Source of the DNA: Hyphomicrobiaceae bacterium
Lineage (GTDB): Bacteria; Pseudomonadota; Alphaproteobacteria; Rhizobiales; JAKIUO01
Direction: 5' to 3'
Length of the DNA stretch: 27,299 nucleotides
NCBI GenBank assembly: GCA_021647535.1
Contig: JAKIUO010000013.1
Coordinates: 1-27,299 of the forward strand
The notes under the pieces: model-generated
The model's database searches: none
Told to the model about the DNA's origin: nothing
What the model saw: only the letters and a program-made list of their open reading frames with translations
Translations under genes and position numbers: made by a program
In this document: positions 23,513 through 27,299 of the stretch, one piece after another
Numbering within the stretch: position 1 is the first letter of the stretch
How the letters are laid out: each line of letters opens with the position of its first letter

Positions 23513-24822
23513 CGCGGCTTTACCAACAAGTCGGATTTATCAAGGGTTGATGTGAAACCAGCGGTTTCGATGAGCTTGCAAGGCTTGGCCAAAGTCAGGC
23601 CGGTACCGCGATCACGCTCCAGAACTGTGCAATGATTTTCGTCGATCGGTACAGCCCGGTCCGTCTTGCCGGTCACATGATCAGCAGTTCCAGCCGCTTT
23701 GCCCGCACCGACCAATTTCATATTCACTGGTGGTTTAATGCCGACCTTGTCAGATGCTTTATCCTTAATGACTTGCGCGCTGGATTGCAAAGTCCCGTTC
23801 GTCGCATCCGAAAAGCTTGATCCTAACCAGCCACTTGCCAGCCCGCCAGCACAACTAATACCAATGGTCGCCCAGCGCCATATTTTATCGCGCTGTTTTT
23901 TCGGCTGCTCATCCGCTGGCCCCACCAGATCCACCAGTTTTTCTGGTTCTTGAATATCTTGCACCGGAGTTGAACTTGTTATCGCTCTGGCTGCCGGGAT
24001 TTCCAGATGTTGAGCAGCAGGCCGAGCCAAAACAGCGGCCGTTCTCTCCTGTTCAGATCCAGATTTCAGCACGAGCGGATTTTCCGCAACTGTTACAGGC
24101 TTTTTTTTACGGGCTGCAGGCGGCAGCGGGGCCAGTAGTGTAGCTTCGTGACGAGCTGGCCCGGCTTCCCGACTAGTTGGTACTGGAGTTGCTGCCACTT
24201 CATAACTGACAGGCACCGAAGCTGGTGCAACTTCATGACTGACAGGCACCGAAGCTGGTGCAACTTCATGACTGACAGGCACCGAAGCTGGTGCAACTTC
24301 ATGACTGACAGGCACTGGAGCTGGTGCGACTTCATGACTGGCAGGCACCGGAGCTGGTGCGACTTCATGACTGGCAGGCACCGGAGCTGGTGCGACTTCA
24401 TGACTGGCAGGCACCGGAGCTGGTGCGACTTCTCGAGGTGCTGGAACCACCGCTGGTGGCGGCACATAGTGAGGAGACACCGCTGGCGCTGCAGCCAATG
24501 CAGCCTCTATCGTATTGGGCGCGGGAGTACGAGGAGCGGGAGGTGAAGGTAAAACCGGTTCACGGCCAAAATCTGGAACCTTCGTCAGAACAGGACCAGC
24601 AGCCAGTGCCTGTTCGAGAATAGTTTTTTTGCCATTAGGTAAAGCAGTAGTGGTCTTCGGCAAAGGATTGGCCGGTGCAGCAGCAGGAAGCTCCTGTAAC
24701 TCTTTAATCGCCTCTTCCAGCGACCGCTTCAATTCATCCACTGAATCATCCTCTGATCCATATTTGCCCGATCTCAAAACAAGAGATAAAGCGGATAGCT
24801 TTCGTTCAAAACCACTTAACAT
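23509..24822 (-). CDS. Single-pass membrane protein with 11-residue tandem repeats
   Basis: The 437-residue product has a short charged N-terminus, a long Ala/Pro-rich region containing eight 11-residue repeats of the type HEVAPAPVPAS (about residues 130-217), a basic stretch, one membrane helix (about 314-336, TIGISCAGGLASGWLG), and a C-terminal domain of about 100 residues with two cysteines. The positive residues before the helix suggest that the repeat region is cytoplasmic and the C-terminus periplasmic. I do not recognise a family; the Pro/Ala region is a spacer type seen in many envelope proteins. A GTG 3 nt upstream is an alternative start; the Shine-Dalgarno is poor. The stop codon lies in a palindromic element, so the original C-terminus may have been altered. 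Confidence 0.75.
   Translation of the reverse strand: MLSGFERKLSALSLVLRSGKYGSEDDSVDELKRSLEEAIKELQELPAAAPANPLPKTTTALPNGKKTILEQALAAGPVLTKVPDFGREPVLPSPPAPRTPAPNTIEAALAAAPAVSPHYVPPPAVVPAPREVAPAPVPASHEVAPAPVPASHEVAPAPVPASHEVAPAPVPVSHEVAPASVPVSHEVAPASVPVSHEVAPASVPVSYEVAATPVPTSREAGPARHEATLLAPLPPAARKKKPVTVAENPLVLKSGSEQERTAAVLARPAAQHLEIPAARAITSSTPVQDIQEPEKLVDLVGPADEQPKKQRDKIWRWATIGISCAGGLASGWLGSSFSDATNGTLQSSAQVIKDKASDKVGIKPPVNMKLVGAGKAAGTADHVTGKTDRAVPIDENHCTVLERDRGTGLTLAKPCKLIETAGFTSTLDKSDLLVKPR
24172..24435. repeat. Eight 33-bp tandem repeats (minisatellite)
   Basis: Eight back-to-back 33-bp units encode eight 11-residue repeats in frame. Three variants are visible by position: APAPVPAS (units 1-3), an intermediate, and APASVPVS (units 5-7); the last unit is degenerate. 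Because 33 is a multiple of three, gain or loss of units keeps the frame. Confidence 0.9.
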
Positions 24823-24907
24823 CACCCTGCCAGGGCAAAACGATCTTTAATCAGTCTGCAATGAGCATCGCGAAAAAGCAAGGGCATCAATCATAACCGG
24901 ATAATGG

Positions 24908-25291
24908 TCAGTCCTCTATCAGTGATACAGGAACCACACGGCTCAACAACCATTGCGGCAAAGGGGCTTTGCCCATACCGCAGCCGCCCATCAGACGCGG
25001 GTTGTAGATTTTAATAAATTGCGGCTGATCAAGGCTATCTGTATAGACCGCACCGCAGCGCGTATCCGTACAGCCATCACGTAAATAAATCTCGGTTGTG
25101 CTCAAAAATTCCTTCATTTGGGACGCGGATAAGGGTGTTTCTGGTGGCCCGGCTTTTTCGGGCTCATAGACATACCATCCAGCAGCCCCCTCGCCAAGCG
25201 CGCGCCAGAGCTGTTCGAACTGTGGCCAGCGCAACACACCCGTAAAACGCCCGTTGACAAGAGCTTTGTAGCCAACTGGATGGTTCTCCAT
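24908..25291 (-). CDS. Conserved-looking protein of unknown function
   Basis: The 127-residue product is apparently soluble with no signal peptide or membrane helix. It is rich in Trp and Tyr (WRALGEGAAGWYVYEP), and has three cysteines, DGCTDTRCGAVY and GGCGMG. I do not recognise it. AAGGAG within the end of apt lies 7 nt before ATG 25291, which is why I prefer it to the ATG 6 nt earlier (only 1 nt from the Shine-Dalgarno). Two bases separate it from the apt stop, so it is translated from the apt transcript. Confidence 0.72.
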   Translation of the reverse strand: MENHPVGYKALVNGRFTGVLRWPQFEQLWRALGEGAAGWYVYEPEKAGPPETPLSASQMKEFLSTTEIYLRDGCTDTRCGAVYTDSLDQPQFIKIYNPRLMGGCGMGKAPLPQWLLSRVVPVSLIED

Positions 25292-25293
25292 GA

Positions 25294-25839
<546 letters not shown>

Positions 25840-25889
25840 AGCCTGTCTCCTTTGTTCATTATGACCGCCAAGCGCTCGCCGCCCAATTC

Positions 25890-26015
25890 TTCTCTCTGCG
25901 AGACTGGCAGCTTGTTCAGCTGGAACCAAAGGCCAGCCTTTGGAAACCATTTATTATAGGGGTTTGGGGATTAATCCCCAATGCCATCTGCAAAGATGCC
26001 AGCCTCGCAGAGAAA
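25890..26015. repeat. Multi-hairpin palindromic element between mtnP and apt
   Basis: An outer imperfect stem pairs TTCTCTCTGCGAGACTGGCA (25890-25909) with TGCCAGCCTCGCAGAGAAA (25997-26015). Inside are four small hairpins: CAGCT/AGCTG (25908-25922), CCAAAGG/CCTTTGG (25926-25943), the perfect palindrome TTGGGGATTAATCCCCAA (25964-25981), and CATCT-GCAA-AGATG (25985-25998), slightly overlapping the outer arms. It could fold as a multibranched RNA in the mtnP-apt transcript, or be an ERIC-like mobile palindrome. No match to a known riboswitch is evident. Confidence 0.6.
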
Positions 26016-26068
26016 GTAATGGGCTGGCGAAGACAAGCCACGCCAGTGGCTTTATGCAGCCTCTCAAT

Positions 26069-26935
26069 TTACAAAATCCGCCCCGCCACCGCGTCAAGCT
26101 TCTTCATCAGCTCAGGGTCGCGGGCTTCAGGGGCCGTTATGATAGACACATCAAGCACCTTGTCCGAGCCAAACGGGCAGGCTTCGTGCTCTTTTGGAAA
26201 GTCGCTGGCCAGGTGCGCAACAAGACGCTGGGCGCTGGCCGAATTATTGTGCAGGGTTTTGATGATCTGCTCGATATCGACATCCCTGTGATCCTCATGC
26301 CAGCAATCATAATCGGTCACCATGGCGACCGAGGCGTAGCAAATCTCGGCTTCGCGGGCCAACTTGGCTTCGGGCATATTGGTCATGCCGATGACATCGC
26401 AGCCCCATTGGCGATACATAAAACTCTCGGCCCGAGTGGAAAATTGCGGGCCTTCCATACACAGATAGGTGCCGCCCCTTTGATGGGGAATATCTTGCGC
26501 CTGCGCCGCTTTTTCCAGACGATCAACCAGCAGCGGACTGACAGGGTCGGCCATTGGCACATGCGCTACACAGCCCTTGCCAAAGAAACTTTTTTCACGC
26601 GCAAAAGTGCGGTCAATAAACTGATCAACCAACACAAAGGTCCCCGGCGACAGCTCTTCTTGAAAAGAACCACAGGCCGATACCGAAACAAGGTCTGTTA
26701 CCCCCGCCCGCTTCAGCGCATCAATATTGGCGCGGTAATTAATCTTTGACGGCGGAATTTTATGACCACGTCCGTGGCGGGGCAGGAAAACTATTTTCAA
26801 GCCGTCAACCTCACCGATTAGCAAATCATCGGACGGCTCACCATATGTGCTTTCTACTGATATCCACTCTGGATTTTCCATACCGTCAATTTCATATATG
26901 CCGCTGCCGCCAATCACACCTAATATTTTAGTCAT
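26069..26935 (-). CDS. mtnP: S-methyl-5'-thioadenosine phosphorylase
   Basis: MtnP splits methylthioadenosine into adenine and 5-methylthioribose-1-phosphate, feeding adenine to Apt. The 288-residue product has GVIGGSGIYEI at the start, FLPRHGRGHKIPPSKINYR for phosphate binding, VSACGSFQEELSPG, YLCMEGPQFSTRAESFMY, IGMTNMPEAKLAREAEICYA and VTDYDCWHE, the purine nucleoside phosphorylase / MTA phosphorylase pattern. Length is normal. AGGAA lies about 7 nt before the ATG. The pet terminator separates it from the cytochrome c1 gene, so it has its own promoter or depends on read-through. Confidence 0.95.
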   Translation of the reverse strand: MTKILGVIGGSGIYEIDGMENPEWISVESTYGEPSDDLLIGEVDGLKIVFLPRHGRGHKIPPSKINYRANIDALKRAGVTDLVSVSACGSFQEELSPGTFVLVDQFIDRTFAREKSFFGKGCVAHVPMADPVSPLLVDRLEKAAQAQDIPHQRGGTYLCMEGPQFSTRAESFMYRQWGCDVIGMTNMPEAKLAREAEICYASVAMVTDYDCWHEDHRDVDIEQIIKTLHNNSASAQRLVAHLASDFPKEHEACPFGSDKVLDVSIITAPEARDPELMKKLDAVAGRIL

Positions 26936-26951
26936 TCTTTTTCCTATTCAT

Positions 26952-26990
26952 AAAAAAAAATAAAGGGCCACCATTTTGGCAGCCCTTTAT
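26952..26990 (-). terminator. Rho-independent terminator of the cytochrome bc1 operon
   Basis: On the minus strand ATAAAGGGCTGCC and GGTGGCCCTTTA form a stem of about 8 bp plus an inner GCC/GGC pair, followed by nine Ts (complement of 26952-26960). It stands 30 nt beyond the petC stop and just before the mtnP ribosome binding site. Confidence 0.88.
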
Positions 26991-27020
26991 ATTTAAAACT
27001 ATTCAATCATTAAACAATGT

Positions 27021-27299
27021 TTAAAGCTTTGAAGGATCGATATCATCGCCCTTTTTAATTCGCTTCCAAATACGTTTATTTGTGAAATATAGCATGATGG
27101 TAAAGATAATCATGAAGAGCATTACTCTAAGACCCATTTCTTTGCGTTCCTGCATGGTTGGATCAGATACCCAATACATGAAGTTGGCAATATCATAAGC
27201 CATTTGTTCAACGGATGCTTGCGTACCATCGGCATATTCAACCATTTCTTCAAATAATGGCGGTGCCATCGCGATTTGATTGCCGGGGAAATAATCATT
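27021..27299 (-). CDS. petC: Cytochrome c1 of the bc1 complex, C-terminal part
   Basis: The gene enters from the right edge; 92 C-terminal residues are visible. The frame reads NDYFPGNQIAMAPPL at the edge, where the Met of IAMAPPL is the sixth haem ligand of cytochrome c1, then DIANFMYWVSDP, and the C-terminal membrane anchor (MGLRVMLFMIIFTIMLYF) followed by basic residues and a short tail ending DIDPSKL. The CXXCH haem site would be further upstream, outside the window. Cytochrome c1 passes electrons from the Rieske protein to soluble cytochrome c. The gene may be named fbcC in other schemes. Confidence 0.93.
   Translation of the reverse strand, partial: NDYFPGNQIAMAPPLFEEMVEYADGTQASVEQMAYDIANFMYWVSDPTMQERKEMGLRVMLFMIIFTIMLYFTNKRIWKRIKKGDDIDPSKL

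Noticed and set aside
24172..24435. CRISPR array
   Set aside because: Units are contiguous without spacers and in coding frame, so it is a minisatellite.
24148..24546. Plus-strand repeated frame rich in Trp and Cys over the 33-bp repeats
   Set aside because: A by-product of the repeat array; the minus-strand frame has a membrane helix and a sensible composition.
25890..26015. Purine riboswitch or tRNA
   Set aside because: The conserved three-way-junction core and loops of the purine riboswitch are absent, and there are no tRNA arm sequences or anticodon geometry.

Overview
The window looks like a chromosomal segment of an alphaproteobacterium with moderate base composition. The best indications are the gene order cytochrome c1 - mtnP - apt, the neighbourhood tlpA / argH - lptM-type lipoprotein - lysA, mdh next to sucC, priA divergent from a XerC-type recombinase, and a RegA/ActR/PrrA-type response regulator with its characteristic C-terminal helix-turn-helix. 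The order or genus cannot be read from the sequence.

Layout. (1) 1-5001: the 5' edge of an unknown minus-strand gene, a DUF1353-type lipoprotein with a clear terminator, a long palindromic element, and then a minus-strand unit tlpA-like / mdh / small membrane protein / ybjQ-like / sucC. sucD does not follow sucC: the sequence after the sucC stop is a perfect Shine-Dalgarno followed at once by the palindromic element. (2) 5031-8309: argH, a small lipoprotein and lysA on the plus strand. (3) 8498-18857: an accessory block. It holds an unknown exported protein, an exported Sel1/ankyrin protein, a membrane-anchored iron-sulfur flavoprotein, a probable diheme membrane cytochrome b, an 18-haem c-type cytochrome, a 15-haem c-type cytochrome (plus one CX3CH motif), and an outer-membrane beta-barrel with a periplasmic TPR part. 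(4) 18928-23323: priA, xerC and a RegA-type regulator. (5) 23509-27299: a repeat-rich single-pass membrane protein, an unknown 127-residue protein, apt, mtnP and the C-terminus of cytochrome c1.

The most interesting content is the block at 11238-18857. Read together it forms a complete candidate trans-envelope electron conduit: NAD(P)H/flavin/iron-sulfur protein at the inner membrane, two-haem b-type cytochrome through the inner membrane, two very haem-rich exported cytochromes, and an outer-membrane porin. From memory it resembles the porin-cytochrome loci called PCC3 in neutrophilic iron oxidisers more than MtrABC. The direction of electron flow (metal reduction or Fe(II) oxidation) cannot be decided from the sequence. 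Two details stand out. The flavoprotein appears to be a circular permutation of the thioredoxin-reductase core with a His in place of a cluster-ligand Cys. The 15-haem protein carries twelve haem sites at an exact 23-residue spacing.

Several intergenic spaces hold long imperfect palindromes of about 125-195 bp from at least three families. One family occurs twice in the window, on either side of the accessory block.
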